Shown piece after piece: positions 52,543-63,983 of a DNA stretch of 64,000 bases. The stretch is from assembly GCA_900618795.1 (NCBI GenBank), contig UYJD01000006.1:788785-852784 (forward strand), in the 5' to 3' direction. The notes below the pieces were generated by a model. It worked only from the letters and a program-made list of their open reading frames with translations. It had not been told where the DNA came from and searched no databases. Made by a program: the position numbers and the translations under genes. Every line of letters starts with the position of its first letter. Within the stretch, counting starts at the first letter, position 1. Origin of the DNA: Cyanodermella asteris. Lineage: Eukaryota > Ascomycota > Lecanoromycetes > Ostropales > Stictidaceae.

Positions 52543-53547
52543 CTAGGGTTTCTTCTCTGGAGCGATGCGAGTGTGCGAAACAATGCGGTGACCGAGGTCG
52601 GCGTTTCTGAAGACCAGCGGTGCGATCTGTGTCCTGACAATGTCGATAGTTTGGCGTGCTTTCAATGGCCCGATGTTCCTGCCCAGAACCGTACTTGCTC
52701 GCTCTGCTGCGACTAGCTGATCGCGCATGCCGACCAGAACGCCTGCTACGCAAAGCACGACCATGTGTGGTCCGGCGGCGAGGAGAAAATCCCAGAGAAG
52801 CAGCACCTCGAGTAAGGGAGGGACGCTGGCGCACAGCGTCATGAGAGGTCCCATTGCGTATATGTTTGCCGGCGGTAAAGCGCGTGCGAGGTCTGGGTCG
52901 ACGAGTTCCAATACTTCTTGAAGTAGGCCCATTGCCACGTGCACGCCCGCAAGCCCGGGACTGAAGTAGGTCGGGATCTGATTTTGAAGCATCGTTTGCA
53001 TGAGGGAAAACGCCGCAGGCTCTGACTTGGCGGCAAAGAGGAAGGGCGCTGCAAGGACATTCATGCCTTGTATGTAAAGATCAGTCTTGGGGCTTTCATC
53101 TTGGTTTGCTGTCGGGGTCGCCTCGGGCGGCGGTGATGCTACATCCGATTGCGCCTCCAAGGTCGGTGAGGGCGGAAGTGGTGTCTCTGCGACCCATTTG
53201 TCGTGTGTGCTCCATGCTACCGCATTCAAGACTCGTGTTACGGCGCTTTGGGTGACTTTGTTGACGAACAAGGGATCGGTCGTTAGCGTTCGGTGCACGT
53301 CGTCCTTGATTTTCGCGTAGGCTGGTGATGCGCCGCGCTCGAGGAGGGCCGCATATTGCTCGTATGTGATCGGTTTCGTCCGTAGAAGAAGTAGCCATGC
53401 ATATGGTCGAATGTCGGAAATGCCACTCTCGTCCTGTTCCAGTCCATCAGAGACGATTTTCAACCGAAGGTCGTCCAGAGACTGGATGGTGTTGCCTCTT
53501 GAGCCCTCAAGCACAAGATCATCGACTGAAAGCACAGCCACAGCCAT
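52543..53547 (-). CDS. BUB2: Mitotic checkpoint GAP Bub2 (TBC domain)
   Basis: 334 aa in one open frame. It begins in the short N-terminal helix region, then SISDIRPYAW-type (here GISDIRPYAWLLLLR), a TBC domain with the arginine finger in IKDDVHRTL (R86) and the glutamine finger in LYIQGMNVL (Q160). QSAVTRVLNAVAW and GLLQEVLELVDPDLA are also Bub2-like. Between the two fingers is an insert of about 40 Pro/Ser/Glu-rich residues. Bub2 works with Bfa1 as the GAP for the Tem1/Spg1 GTPase that holds back mitotic exit or septation. The start at 53547 is the first ATG in the frame; an extra 5' exon is possible since residues upstream (LQDEQLRRLNLAL) look coding. Confidence 0.85.
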   Translation of the reverse strand: MAVAVLSVDDLVLEGSRGNTIQSLDDLRLKIVSDGLEQDESGISDIRPYAWLLLLRTKPITYEQYAALLERGASPAYAKIKDDVHRTLTTDPLFVNKVTQSAVTRVLNAVAWSTHDKWVAETPLPPSPTLEAQSDVASPPPEATPTANQDESPKTDLYIQGMNVLAAPFLFAAKSEPAAFSLMQTMLQNQIPTYFSPGLAGVHVAMGLLQEVLELVDPDLARALPPANIYAMGPLMTLCASVPPLLEVLLLWDFLLAAGPHMVVLCVAGVLVGMRDQLVAAERASTVLGRNIGPLKARQTIDIVRTQIAPLVFRNADLGHRIVSHTRIAPEKKP

Positions 53548-55072
53548 CAGCGCAAGATTGAGCCGACGCAGTTGTTCGTCTTGCAGGTTGGAATTATTTG
53601 GAGGTAATCTTCAGCAATTCATGATCAAATGAAAAGTACTGATCGCGACAAGAACACTGGTCGTTAATTGGTGGTGAGAAGTCGATAAATCTCGATTGAA
53701 ACGTCGTGGATTTCTGAAAAGGCTCTGGTCTATTGCATGAACCAATGTGCCATGAAGCTATGCAGACCAATATTTTTTAGCCTGGCATCGTGAACGCACA
53801 TTCGTTGAGTACGAATTGTAGTACACCGGATCGAGGCACTCCCAGCCACCTAAAATCTGAGCGCACAATGCAGGTAAGCGCAGTTGTTGCGCAAGTCCTG
53901 CTATCTTTACTTCCAAAAATTTCTACACTGCTACGCATACAATAAGCTGTCAGCAGACTAGGGAAGTTGAAGCTCACGTTCTGTGCGAAGTACTTCTACA
54001 GGTCGGCAAAGTTATCATTGGCAAGGGATGCTCCTGGATGCTCTCGTTCATACATGCGGCACGACTTTCACTCACGCTTTGACACGGTGACACGATACGT
54101 CGAGTGCAGCCTTGCTTGTGCCTCTGTAAAGATTTACCCCTCGGTGGGACGTGCTCGTCCGTCCCTGCTGCATTGACCAAACAATGGAGCCGCAGATGGT
54201 GCTTACCTGTGGACGAACCCTGGTCGAAACGGCATAAAGCTTCGGCCCTCTACACATGTCGTTGATAGCACAAGAAAGGCGGTGATAACCAGCCAGAAAT
54301 ACGGCAACCTGGATCTTAGAAGGGCTTAGACCAAGCTTCAGAACTCGATAGCCACGTCAAGTTCGCCGAGGCATATGAGAAGTCGCACACAAGAGCATTG
54401 GAACGGACCAGGAGTTCTTTGTCTCACCAGCACCGATCTCTACGAAAGCATCTGAATACAGTACGACCGTGCAACTGATGAGTACTCATGCTCTTCTCAT
54501 ATTAACACACGTAAGATCAGTAGCAATTACAATCCTTTTGCTGTGATGGAGCGGTAGTAGAGCGAAACCGGCGGAGCGTCATGAGCGCACAGACCGCCAT
54601 CACGGAAAAAACCTATGACTGATAGCAGCAGCACCACCAAGCTTCTCCACCGGAAAAGCCGTTATCTTGAGCTTCCTGACCGTCTTTTTCCCAGCAACCT
54701 TTTCTCGAGCTGTCTCACTGTTGGGAGATCAGTATTGTGTGTCTTTCCTGCCTCAAGGAGTTGCCAATTGTAGCTCCACAGCCGTCCGCTGTTGTGGGTT
54801 CGTCGCCAACAGGTGCTCCAAGCTTGACGCAGCCGTCAATCAGCGACCGATTGATTGTCGTTCAACATACCACCGCTGTCGACACTGCCTTATGCCAAGC
54901 TCAGAGAGCCTCTGCTTCTATTACTCTAGTCACCACGTGGTATAGAAGGGACTCTTGACTGCAATCAAACATTTTCATACCCTGCGGGGATTGTTGGTCG
55001 ACACGCGTCACGGAGAGTCGAGCATCCTTATCTGATCACCACAACGAGAGCAACTGAGTGATACTTGACATT
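53548..55072. promoter_or_regulatory. Divergent 1.5 kb region between BUB2 and the CPSase gene
   Basis: No recognisable gene. A palindromic CCACGTGG (54933-54940), an E-box of the Cbf1/Pho4 type, lies about 135 bp upstream of the CPSase start. I find no perfect TGACTCA (Gcn4/CpcA) site close to it. Confidence 0.35.
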
Positions 55073-58000
55073 ATGGCGTTCAGCAGGTGCATTGCAAGGC
55101 AAGGCGCGCTCCTGAGGCACTCAATTGCCCCGAGAACGGGTGGACTGGTCTGCAGGAGCTTGACCGCCGCTGCAAGACCACTATACCAAATACAAGCTCC
55201 CTCGAAAATCCACAAGAGAACTTTCACCCTTACGGCTCATCGCCTTGCCACTGGCGAGGAGGCCCCGAGCTCTTCCGCATACATCAACAGTGGTGTCGTC
55301 GCCGGCGCAAAGAACCCCGTGAACGTCAAGAAGGTCCTCGTCATTGGATCTGGTGGATTGAGCATTGGACAAGCAGGAGAATTCGACTACTCCGGTTCCC
55401 AAGCTCTCAAGGCTTTGAAAGAGGCGGGCGTGGCTTCGGTTCTGATAAACCCCAACATTGCCACAATTCAGACAGACCACAAGCTTGCCGATGAAGTCTA
55501 CTACTTACCAGTCACGCCCGAATATGTCACTTACGTGATCGAAAGAGAGCAGCCGGATGGCGTGCTCTTGACTTTCGGAGGACAGACCGCCCTCAATCTT
55601 GGTGTCAAGATGGACGACATGGGACTTTGGGAGAGACTCGGCGTCAAAGTGTTGGGCACTTCGATCCAAACTCTTCGCACATCAGAGGATCGTGGACTTT
55701 TTGCAGAGGCCCTGAACGAGATCAACATTCCAATTGCCGAGTCTACCGCCGTCAGCACCGTCGACGAAGCGCTCAAGGCCGCCGACAAGCATGGCTATCC
55801 TGTCATCGTTCGAGCTGCCTACGCCCTGGGTGGACTTGGCTCGGGTTTCGCGAACAATCCAGACGAGCTCCGCGATCTTTCGGCCCGATCATTGACATTG
55901 TCACCACAGATTCTCGTTGAGAAATCTCTGAAAGGATGGAAAGAGCTGGAGTACGAAGTCGTTCGTGACGCAGCTAACAATTGTATCACCGTTTGCAACA
56001 TGGAGAACTTCGATCCTCTTGGAACCCACACAGGTGACAGTATTGTCATTGCGCCCAGTCAGACGCTGAGTGACGAAGAATACCACATGCTCCGAACTGC
56101 AGCTATCCGCATTGTGCGCCATCTCGGTGTTGTTGGAGAATGCAATGTTCAGTACGCCCTCTCGCCAGACAGCCTCGACTACCGTGTCATTGAGGTCAAT
56201 CCACGTTTGTCTCGTTCGTCTGCTCTTGCCTCCAAAGCGACTGGCTACCCATTGGCCTACACCGCAGCCAAGATTGGTCTGGGACATACCCTGCCTGAAC
56301 TTCCGAACGCCGTCACCAAAACAACTACTGCAAACTTCGAGCCCAGTCTGGACTATGTGGTCACCAAGGTCCCTCGTTGGGACCTGAGCAAGTTTCAGCA
56401 CGTCAACCGGGAGATCGGAAGTGCTATGAAGTCCGTGGGCGAGGTCATGGCCATTGGAAGAACCTGGGAAGAATCTCTTCAGAAAGCCATCCGCCAGCTC
56501 GACCCCAAATATGTGGGTTTTCAGGGTGACAAATTCGACGATCTTGATCATGCTTTGGCCGTGCCGACAGACCGACGCTGGCTCGCAGTTGGTCAGGCAA
56601 TGCTTCACGAGGGCTACACGGTTGAAAGAATACATGAGCTCAGCCGCATTGATCTCTGGTTTTTACATAAGCTTCAGAACATTGTTGACTGTCATCGCGA
56701 GCTCGAAGATGTAGGAAGCCTCTTCGGTCTCAAGAAGGAATTGCTTCTCAAGGCCAAGAAGCTCGGGTTCTCCGACCTGCAAATCGCGCAGTGCGTTGGT
56801 TGCTCCGAGGACGAGGTTCGTGCCCGCAGAAAGAGCTTTGGTCTTCATCCATGGATTAAACGGATAGACACGCTCGCCGCGGAATTTCCTGCAAACAGTA
56901 AGTTCCAAATACCCACACACCTCAATGGCTTTGCTAATTCATTAACCAGCAAATTATCTCTATACGTCCTACAATGCGAGCACTCACGATGTCGAGTTTG
57001 ATGACCACGGAATCATTATCCTGGGAAGCGGCGTCTATCGAATCGGCAGCTCCGTTGAGTTTGACTGGTGCGCCGTTAACGCTACTATGTCGCTGAGAGC
57101 TATGGGTAAAAAGACAGTCATGATTAACTACAACCCGGAGACCTACAGTACCGACTTCGACACTGCTGACCGGCTCTACTTTGATGAACTGTCATATGAG
57201 CGTGTTATGGACATCGCTGAGTTAGAAGGATCAACTGGCGTTGTTGTGTCGACCGGCGGCCAGTTGCCTCAAAACATCGCACTCAGGCTTCAAGAGAAGG
57301 GCAAGCTAAACGTTCTCGGTACTGATCCTGTGGATATCGACAAGGCAGAGGATCGTCACAAGTTTTCAAGCATCCTAGACAGCATTGGAGTTGACCAGCC
57401 AGCTTGGACAGAGGTTTCAACTGTTGCTGAGGCCAAGAAATTTGCCGCAAGCGTGCAGTACCCTGTCCTCGTACGGCCATCCTACGTTTTGAGCGGTGCA
57501 GCAATGAGCGTCATTTACAGCGAAGGAGAGCTGCAAGACAAGCTCGAGAACGCGTCTGCAGTCTCCCCCGACCACCCTGTCGTCCTAACCAAGTTTATCG
57601 AAGGTGCCCAGGAAATCGACGTGGACGGCGTGGCTAGCAATGGCAAGCTCCTCGTTCATGCCGTCTCTGAGCACATCGAGCCCGCTGGTGTCCACAGTGG
57701 CGACGCTACCCTTGTTCTGCCCCCAGCAACTCTTTCAAGGGAAGTCATCGACCGTGTCAAGGTCATCGCCGAGAAGGTTGCGGAGGCTTGGAAGATCACA
57801 GGTCCCTTTAACATGCAAATCATCAAGGCCGACGTCGAAGGCGGAGAGCCGCAACTCAAGGTCATTGAGTGCAATCTTCGTGCATCCCGATCGTTCCCGT
57901 TCGTCAGCAAAGTCCTTGGGGTCAACTTCATCGACGTCGCTACCAAGGCCCTGGTCGGTCGTGATGTCCCGGAGCCCGTCGACCTGATGGCCCAGTCCCG

Positions 58001-58610
58001 CGATTACGTCGCCACTAAAGTACCTCAATTCTCATGGACTCGTCTCGCTGGTGCCGACCCCTTCCTGGGCGTGGAAATGGCAAGCACAGGCGAGATTGCT
58101 TGCTTTGGAAAGGACCTGATCGAAGCTTATTGGACGTCTTTCCAGTCGACAATGAACTTCCGCATGCCTGAGCCCGGCGAAGGTCTGCTGTTCGGTGGTG
58201 ATATCAGCAAGCCTGAGCTGGCAGAGATTGTCGACTTCGTCAAGCCCCTGGGATACAAGCTGTACGCCGCAAGCCCTGAGGTCAAGGACCACCTTGAGAA
58301 GAGCTCCAAGGATGGCAGCGTGAAGGTTGAGGTGATCGAGTTCCCCAAGCAGGACAAGCGAAAGCTGCGCGAGGTCTTCGAGAAGTATGATGTGAGAGGA
58401 GTCTTCAACCTGGCAAGCAAGCGTGCGGACAGCGTCCTCGATACCGATTATGTGATGCGCAGGAACGCAGTGGACTTCGGTGTTCCATTATTCATGGAGC
58501 GCAACACTGCTAAGCTGTTCGCTCAGTGTATGAGCGTCAAGCTGCCCAGGAAGGAAGGCATTCCACCAGAGGTTCGCAGGTGGTCGGACTTTGTTGGTGG
58601 TCATCTGTAG
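55073..58610 (+). CDS. CPA2: Carbamoyl-phosphate synthase, arginine-specific, large subunit (mitochondrial)
   Basis: Two exons, 55073-56897 and 56950-58610, give 1161 aa. Residues 1-60 are a mitochondrial presequence ([17 protein letters not shown] and on). The first synthetase half starts [20 protein letters not shown] with EFDYSGSQA; the second half starts [20 protein letters not shown]. Both ATP-grasp domains are complete, and an MGS-like domain follows from about 1030. The large subunit makes carbamoyl phosphate from bicarbonate, ammonia and two ATP; the small subunit supplies ammonia from glutamine. The presequence and the absence of a fused glutaminase or aspartate transcarbamylase mark the arginine enzyme, not the pyrimidine one (Ura2). 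The family identity is certain. Confidence 0.96.
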
Positions 58611-58677
58611 ATGATCTTAGCTATTGTGCGAACGTTTGCAATATGGAGATAGTTTAGCGATGGAATGAAACTTACAG

Positions 58678-58976
58678 GTACTTAGCTGGACACTTACCCA
58701 CGGACTTGACTAGAAGTTTGAAAGGGTGCTTAGATAGGTCGCCGTGAATGTACTCAAGCAAGTATTCAAGCAATTACTCAAGCAGTCACTCAAGTCGGCA
58801 CTTGAGCAAGTGTTTAAGCAGGTCCTCGAGTAGATAACCAAGTAAGTTTTTAAGCATGTATTTCAGCAGTTACTCAAGCAGGCACTCAAGCAGGTACCTA
58901 GGAAGGGACTCACACGTACTAGAACAGGTCCCTAGCAACCAATCTAAACGAGTGCTCAAGCGGATACTCCATCGCA
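58678..58976. repeat. 12-bp degenerate minisatellite, array 2
   Basis: About 25 units of 12 bp, consensus GTACTCAAGCAG, start 67 bp after the CPSase stop. Register is kept over about 19 units; a 2-bp loss occurs near 58906-58917, after which it resumes. The best copies lie at 58750-58797 and 58858-58893. The unit resembles that of array 1 (both begin GTAC and match at 8 of 12 positions). Confidence 0.8.
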
Positions 58977-59255
58977 GACCCAGTCACCTACATGGACAGG
59001 TCCCTTTTCAAGCACCTCAATGAATACTACTCCCCACAAAACAGCTATTCCACCTTTTCTGTCACGTTCCGGGTCAAGGACTAGGCGAGCAGTATCGCAA
59101 TCAATGGTCTCAAGTTTGGAAGAAAATTGCTGAATGCAGTCATTAACTATCATGCTGGTCAATCACAATATACAGCTCAAAAGTCATGCTCCAAACGCCG
59201 CGCTCCTCATAACGAACGTATAACAATCTGGGCTTCACTCCGCACATTCGCACCT

Positions 59256-62200
59256 TCAGTCATCCTTTTCAGAGTACTCGCTCGGAGCCGTCATCGGCGC
59301 CGACGGCAGTTCGGATCCTATTCCACTGTCCACCTGCATCCATGGCATCCTCTTCCTCGCAAGGTCAATGTCCACCCGCAGCTCATCGAGCTCGTTGTGC
59401 GAAACCATCTCCGGTTCGCTGTCCACTTCCGATATTTCTCCATCCTCCTGCTGCCCAACGATGGCGGCATTGGAGGCCAATACGCTCTCGGTGTCATCGT
59501 CATTCTGACCGCGCTCGCTTGAGGGAGCGAGGCTGTCGGTGATATAGCTCAAGGTCTCGGTTGTGTGGGTGAGCTCGCTTGGCGCGTAACTGGTGCGACG
59601 GTCTGTCTGGGCGTCCATACTCGCGCGGTCGTCAGTCATACTCCTGTCCTCCTCATCCTCGAAAATACTGTTCTCCTTGTCTTCCTCGATCGAGTTGCCG
59701 TACAAGCCGGTGTGCTTGGTGCCACCCCAGCTGCTTTTGCGGGCCGGGAAGTTGCTCTTAACGCTGTGGCTTCGCTTCAGTGAGCCAGAGTTGTTCTTGA
59801 CGACAGATGTCGATGCCAGAACCGGATTGGCAAGAACCATCGCCTTGTCAGCAGCGGCCTTGTTGGCGCCAATGGTGCTGAGACTCAAGATGCGACGCTC
59901 ACCTTTGGGAGTCGATGTACCACTGCGACCAGGGGTACCGCGCTTCTTGAGAGCCATTCCAATACCGTTGCTGAGAGTGCTGTTTGCCACGTTTTGAGGA
60001 CCAGCCTTGAGGGAAGACTTCTTGGTTGTCACCGTCGAATTGGAAGCGGCACTAGGCACGCGTTTGAGGTTCATCTCCTTGAGAGAATCCTTTGGCCGAG
60101 TATTCAGAAGCAAAGAGCGAGAGTGATCGAGCACGCCCTGAACGATGCGGCGTTCCAGGCCCTCTGCACGAGCCTCCATCTGCCGCATCTCATCGCGGCG
60201 GATGTGCAGGGCTGTCTCGAGGCTGGAAAGGTCAGCTTGAAGCTTGGCCTTGAAGCTAGTAAGCTCCTTCTCTTGTTGCATCAGGCTTTCGACGTTCTCT
60301 GTGAGATGCGACTTCTCTTCTTGCAGTCTCACGACATCTGCTTCCACAGACTCCTTCTGGGCAATGCGCTTCTCAAGGGCGATGGTGATCTCCTCGTTCT
60401 CTCTGGCTCTGGATTCTTGCGCTTCGATAGCGGCGGTCTGGTGGCTCTTGACAAAGGCATCCAGCCCAGCTGCTGTAGTCTTGACTTGATCCTTGATTTC
60501 CTCGAGCAGTTCTGTCTGAGCCGAGGCTTTCCCTGCTTCAGAAGCATACTCGATGAGCTGATCTAACTTGACCTGAATCTCAGCGTCGTCGAACTTCTCG
60601 GGTGGTTCGATTGAGCGCTCGGAGCTAGATGGTGCTTCTGGCAGAGCTGGTAGTTGGATATTTCCTGGGATGGCTCCTACCTTCTCCTTGATATCCCGGG
60701 CAGTTTCTCTCGCCTCGGTAGATTGCTCGCTGAGCTTCTGAATGGCATCTGCGAGAGTAGACAGGATCTTTGGGTTGAACTCCTCGGCGTGCGACTGGAT
60801 GCTCTCAAGAGCTTGCGTTGCCTTGACGAGCTCGGCCCGAGTTTCCAAATGCTCCAGCTTGTTATCACCGTGGAAGTTGGCGAAGCTTTCATCAACCTTG
60901 GCGCCGATGCCTTCCACTTGACTGAAAGCAGCTTTGCCATCCTCGGTCATCCGCGCACAGGACTCTGTGATGGTCGGAACGAGACTGTCAATCGAGAGTT
61001 TGAGCTCCTCTGTCAGCGCTCTAGCGGCCTCAACTGCCTCGCCCTGTTTTTCGCTCACTTCTCTCATTGTCGATGTCTTCTCATCTGCCCCAAGGACGGC
61101 ATCTTCATACGCAGTCATTAGCTCGGTGAACTTTTCGTCAATCTTCAGACTAAGCTCGGTGACCACGGCGTCCTTGTGCTCGTCATGTTTTGCAATAAGG
61201 GCATCCCGATGTTGTTCAAAATCCAGCTTCATGGCTTCGTGGTTGCCATGCGCACGCTCGAACTCACGAGTCACTGTATCACCAAGCTCCTTGACCGTGC
61301 CAGCGCCTGTGATGGTTTCGCCAAGTGCGTTGACCGATGTAGTGACACCCTCAATCTCTTCCTTGCGGCTCTCCAGCAGGGCTTTCACTTCCTCATGAAG
61401 AGTTTCAATGAAGAGGCGTACTTCCTCAACCTTGTCGGTCATCTCGCCGTGCTCAGTCTTGCGGGCGCCCAAGCCCTGGGCGAGCTCAGCAACCTCGGCC
61501 TCAAACTTGTCCTGGAATTCCTTGACGATGACTGTCAGCGCTTCGATGTCAGTCTTTGTGGTCAATGGCTCCCCGTCGGTGCTGAGGCCTTCAACCTTCT
61601 CCTTGAGTTCCGCGCACACAACCTCGAGAGCGTTCAAGTCGTCCTTGGGGAGTTTCTCGTTGTCAGGTAGCGATTTCATGTCCTCTAAAGTGGTTCGCAT
61701 TTCCTTGGCCAAGACCTCAACGACCGCAATGTCGTCCTTAGTGGCGACCTCTGTATCATGACGCGCTGCAAGGTCCTCAATGACGTCGCGAATCCCTTTC
61801 GTGAGCTCTTCGAGCGCACTCATAGCATCGGCCGACGCAAGTTTCTCGGGCAGCCGCTCTTCGAGATGAGCCTTGGTGTTCATCAAAAGAGTTTCGATTG
61901 CTTCGGTGTCCTCCTTGGTAGCCACATTTTCTGCTTGCGGAGTCTCCTTGGACGGCAGAGCAGAGATCTGGGATTGTAGATCAATCACCATGTCGCTGAT
62001 CTTGGCAAATTCTTCAAGCAATATAGGATCGGTTTCGGAGGCGGCTGTGGACATTGGGCCTGCTTGGGTCAACGGATCGAGTGTATCGACCTTGCTCTTG
62101 ACATGATTCATCATGAGCTCAAGTTCCTTTATATCGTCGCGCTCAAGCGCTTTCGGAGCATCCGGATCAGCCACCACAACAGCACCGTCTCTCGCGGCGG

Positions 62201-63983
62201 AATCACTGCCGCGGCGTTCAAGCTGCATTTTGTGCAACTGCTCGATATCCTTCTTGAGAGTCGCCATCCCATCCTTGAGAGCTTCCAACGACTCATGGCT
62301 AGTGTTCTCCTGCTCGGATCGGTTTGCGAGCTTGCTGAAATCGGCTTTCAGCTCATCAAGGCCGCCATTGAAGGCGTCAAGCAGCTCACTGGTATTAGAC
62401 AGATAGCTTTCAGCACCGTCGCGAGCACCCGAAGGAATACGACACTGCTCGACTGCATCCCTCACTGTGTCGAAGATCTCCTCTCTGGACAGGTCGTTCC
62501 CGACACGAGTGACAGCTCCGGATAAGGATTCTCGAATCTGCTGAAGCTCTTCACTGATCTTGGCCGGCAGGTCATTGTCCACAGAAGACGGTGCAGCCTT
62601 GACAGTATTGGTTTCCAACGCATTGAACCCGTCTCGGATAGCATCGAGGAGCTCTTCGCGGCCTCCCAGAGATTGATCATCCGTCCGAAGTAGGCCAGTC
62701 AGTGTGGAACGCAAGTGTTCGAATTCTTTTTCCATAGAGTCAAGAATCTCACTTGTGTTGGAAGCACCGCCAGCTGACTGGCGAATCGTCTCCAGTGATC
62801 CACCAAGCTCGACGCGCAACTGGTCAAGCCCCTCGCGGACTGTGTCGATAATCTCGTCCTTGCCGGTGACGTCCGACGCTCGATCAACATATGATTCGAT
62901 GTTGGATCTCAAAGTCTCCATGCCGTCCTTAAGAGCATCCAAGACTTGCTCTGTATCTCGACCGTTCGCCGCAGAGTATTGCTGAAACTCCGATTTCATC
63001 TCGTCGATAAGACCTTGAGTCCGATCCAGAACCTCCGTGTTGAGCTCACCCATTGGCAGATCTTGCAGACCTACTTTAACAGCAGTGATCAGGTCGTCAG
63101 CCTCGATGCTCAAGGTAGCGTCTTTTGGTTCGTGGTTCTGCAAACCCTCTTTGACTGTCGCTAGGATCTCGTCCCTTGAGAAATCAACACCACGGGATTG
63201 AGCCTCTGCGGGAACAGGGAAATCGAACGTCTCCAAGCACTCTCGAACAGCGTTCATAATTTCTTCTTTGGTAATTGACACCTCAGTCTCCGGGGGCGGC
63301 GGCGGTTTGAAGTCTTCCAGACCTTGACGAACAGCATCCATGACTTCCTCGTAGGTAGTCGCGCCGAGAGTGGTCTCGCTGTCTTTCGGCTTGTGTTGTT
63401 CTAAGCCCTCTCTGATGCAGTCGAGTATCTCATCACGATCTAAGCCATCCATGTCGATGGACAAGTCAGGCTTGTAGTTCTCCCAGGCCTCCTTGACGGC
63501 CTCCATGATCGCTTCCTTCTCAGCAGCAGGATCCTTCTCATGCACGACAGCCTGCTGTGGCTTAGGAAGCTCTTTCAGAGCACTGCTGACAACATTGAAG
63601 ATCTCTTGACTGTCAACCACGCTCCGTGACATCGCTGAGGCACCAGACTGGCGTCTGTGTTCCTGCATAATTTTGTCGAAGTGCTCCTTGAGCTCCATCA
63701 GACCTTCCTGCACAATCTCTGTGATCTCCTCGCGGTCTGGACCGGGCGCGGAAACCTCAGAGGGCTCGATCGATTTTGCGAACTCCTTTTGCTCGAGCTT
63801 TTTCGCGATCTCTCGGCCCATACCTAAGACCTCTCCGCGAAGCTCGCGAACCAGAGCTTTGGTTTCTGCCGTGAGGCCGCCACTTTCCGAGACACTGTCC
63901 TTGAGCCGCTTGAGCAGTTTCATGACCTCATCGTTGACAATCACGTTGGTTGTGGTGGATTTCGGATCCTGGGCATCCGGCAT
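59256..63983 (-). CDS. Very long repeat and coiled-coil protein, possibly 5'-incomplete
   Basis: An open frame of 1575 codons begins at the ATG 63983, but the frame stays open upstream to the window edge, so the gene may start outside. Residues 80-600 hold about 14 degenerate repeats of the type REEI-x-x-(A/T)-V-(R/K)-x-G-L-(E/x), for example DEILDCIREGLEQHKPKD and EEVMDAVRQGLEDFKPPP. Then comes a long acidic helical and coiled-coil part, and a C-terminal 300-residue Ser/Lys-rich tail with phospho-site-like motifs. I do not recognise a catalytic domain. Size and layout recall Aspergillus 'involucrin repeat' or leashin-type tether proteins; this is a guess. No other gene matches at the right end. 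Confidence 0.75.
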   Translation of the reverse strand: MPDAQDPKSTTTNVIVNDEVMKLLKRLKDSVSESGGLTAETKALVRELRGEVLGMGREIAKKLEQKEFAKSIEPSEVSAPGPDREEITEIVQEGLMELKEHFDKIMQEHRRQSGASAMSRSVVDSQEIFNVVSSALKELPKPQQAVVHEKDPAAEKEAIMEAVKEAWENYKPDLSIDMDGLDRDEILDCIREGLEQHKPKDSETTLGATTYEEVMDAVRQGLEDFKPPPPPETEVSITKEEIMNAVRECLETFDFPVPAEAQSRGVDFSRDEILATVKEGLQNHEPKDATLSIEADDLITAVKVGLQDLPMGELNTEVLDRTQGLIDEMKSEFQQYSAANGRDTEQVLDALKDGMETLRSNIESYVDRASDVTGKDEIIDTVREGLDQLRVELGGSLETIRQSAGGASNTSEILDSMEKEFEHLRSTLTGLLRTDDQSLGGREELLDAIRDGFNALETNTVKAAPSSVDNDLPAKISEELQQIRESLSGAVTRVGNDLSREEIFDTVRDAVEQCRIPSGARDGAESYLSNTSELLDAFNGGLDELKADFSKLANRSEQENTSHESLEALKDGMATLKKDIEQLHKMQLERRGSDSAARDGAVVVADPDAPKALERDDIKELELMMNHVKSKVDTLDPLTQAGPMSTAASETDPILLEEFAKISDMVIDLQSQISALPSKETPQAENVATKEDTEAIETLLMNTKAHLEERLPEKLASADAMSALEELTKGIRDVIEDLAARHDTEVATKDDIAVVEVLAKEMRTTLEDMKSLPDNEKLPKDDLNALEVVCAELKEKVEGLSTDGEPLTTKTDIEALTVIVKEFQDKFEAEVAELAQGLGARKTEHGEMTDKVEEVRLFIETLHEEVKALLESRKEEIEGVTTSVNALGETITGAGTVKELGDTVTREFERAHGNHEAMKLDFEQHRDALIAKHDEHKDAVVTELSLKIDEKFTELMTAYEDAVLGADEKTSTMREVSEKQGEAVEAARALTEELKLSIDSLVPTITESCARMTEDGKAAFSQVEGIGAKVDESFANFHGDNKLEHLETRAELVKATQALESIQSHAEEFNPKILSTLADAIQKLSEQSTEARETARDIKEKVGAIPGNIQLPALPEAPSSSERSIEPPEKFDDAEIQVKLDQLIEYASEAGKASAQTELLEEIKDQVKTTAAGLDAFVKSHQTAAIEAQESRARENEEITIALEKRIAQKESVEADVVRLQEEKSHLTENVESLMQQEKELTSFKAKLQADLSSLETALHIRRDEMRQMEARAEGLERRIVQGVLDHSRSLLLNTRPKDSLKEMNLKRVPSAASNSTVTTKKSSLKAGPQNVANSTLSNGIGMALKKRGTPGRSGTSTPKGERRILSLSTIGANKAAADKAMVLANPVLASTSVVKNNSGSLKRSHSVKSNFPARKSSWGGTKHTGLYGNSIEEDKENSIFEDEEDRSMTDDRASMDAQTDRRTSYAPSELTHTTETLSYITDSLAPSSERGQNDDDTESVLASNAAIVGQQEDGEISEVDSEPEMVSHNELDELRVDIDLARKRMPWMQVDSGIGSELPSAPMTAPSEYSEKDD

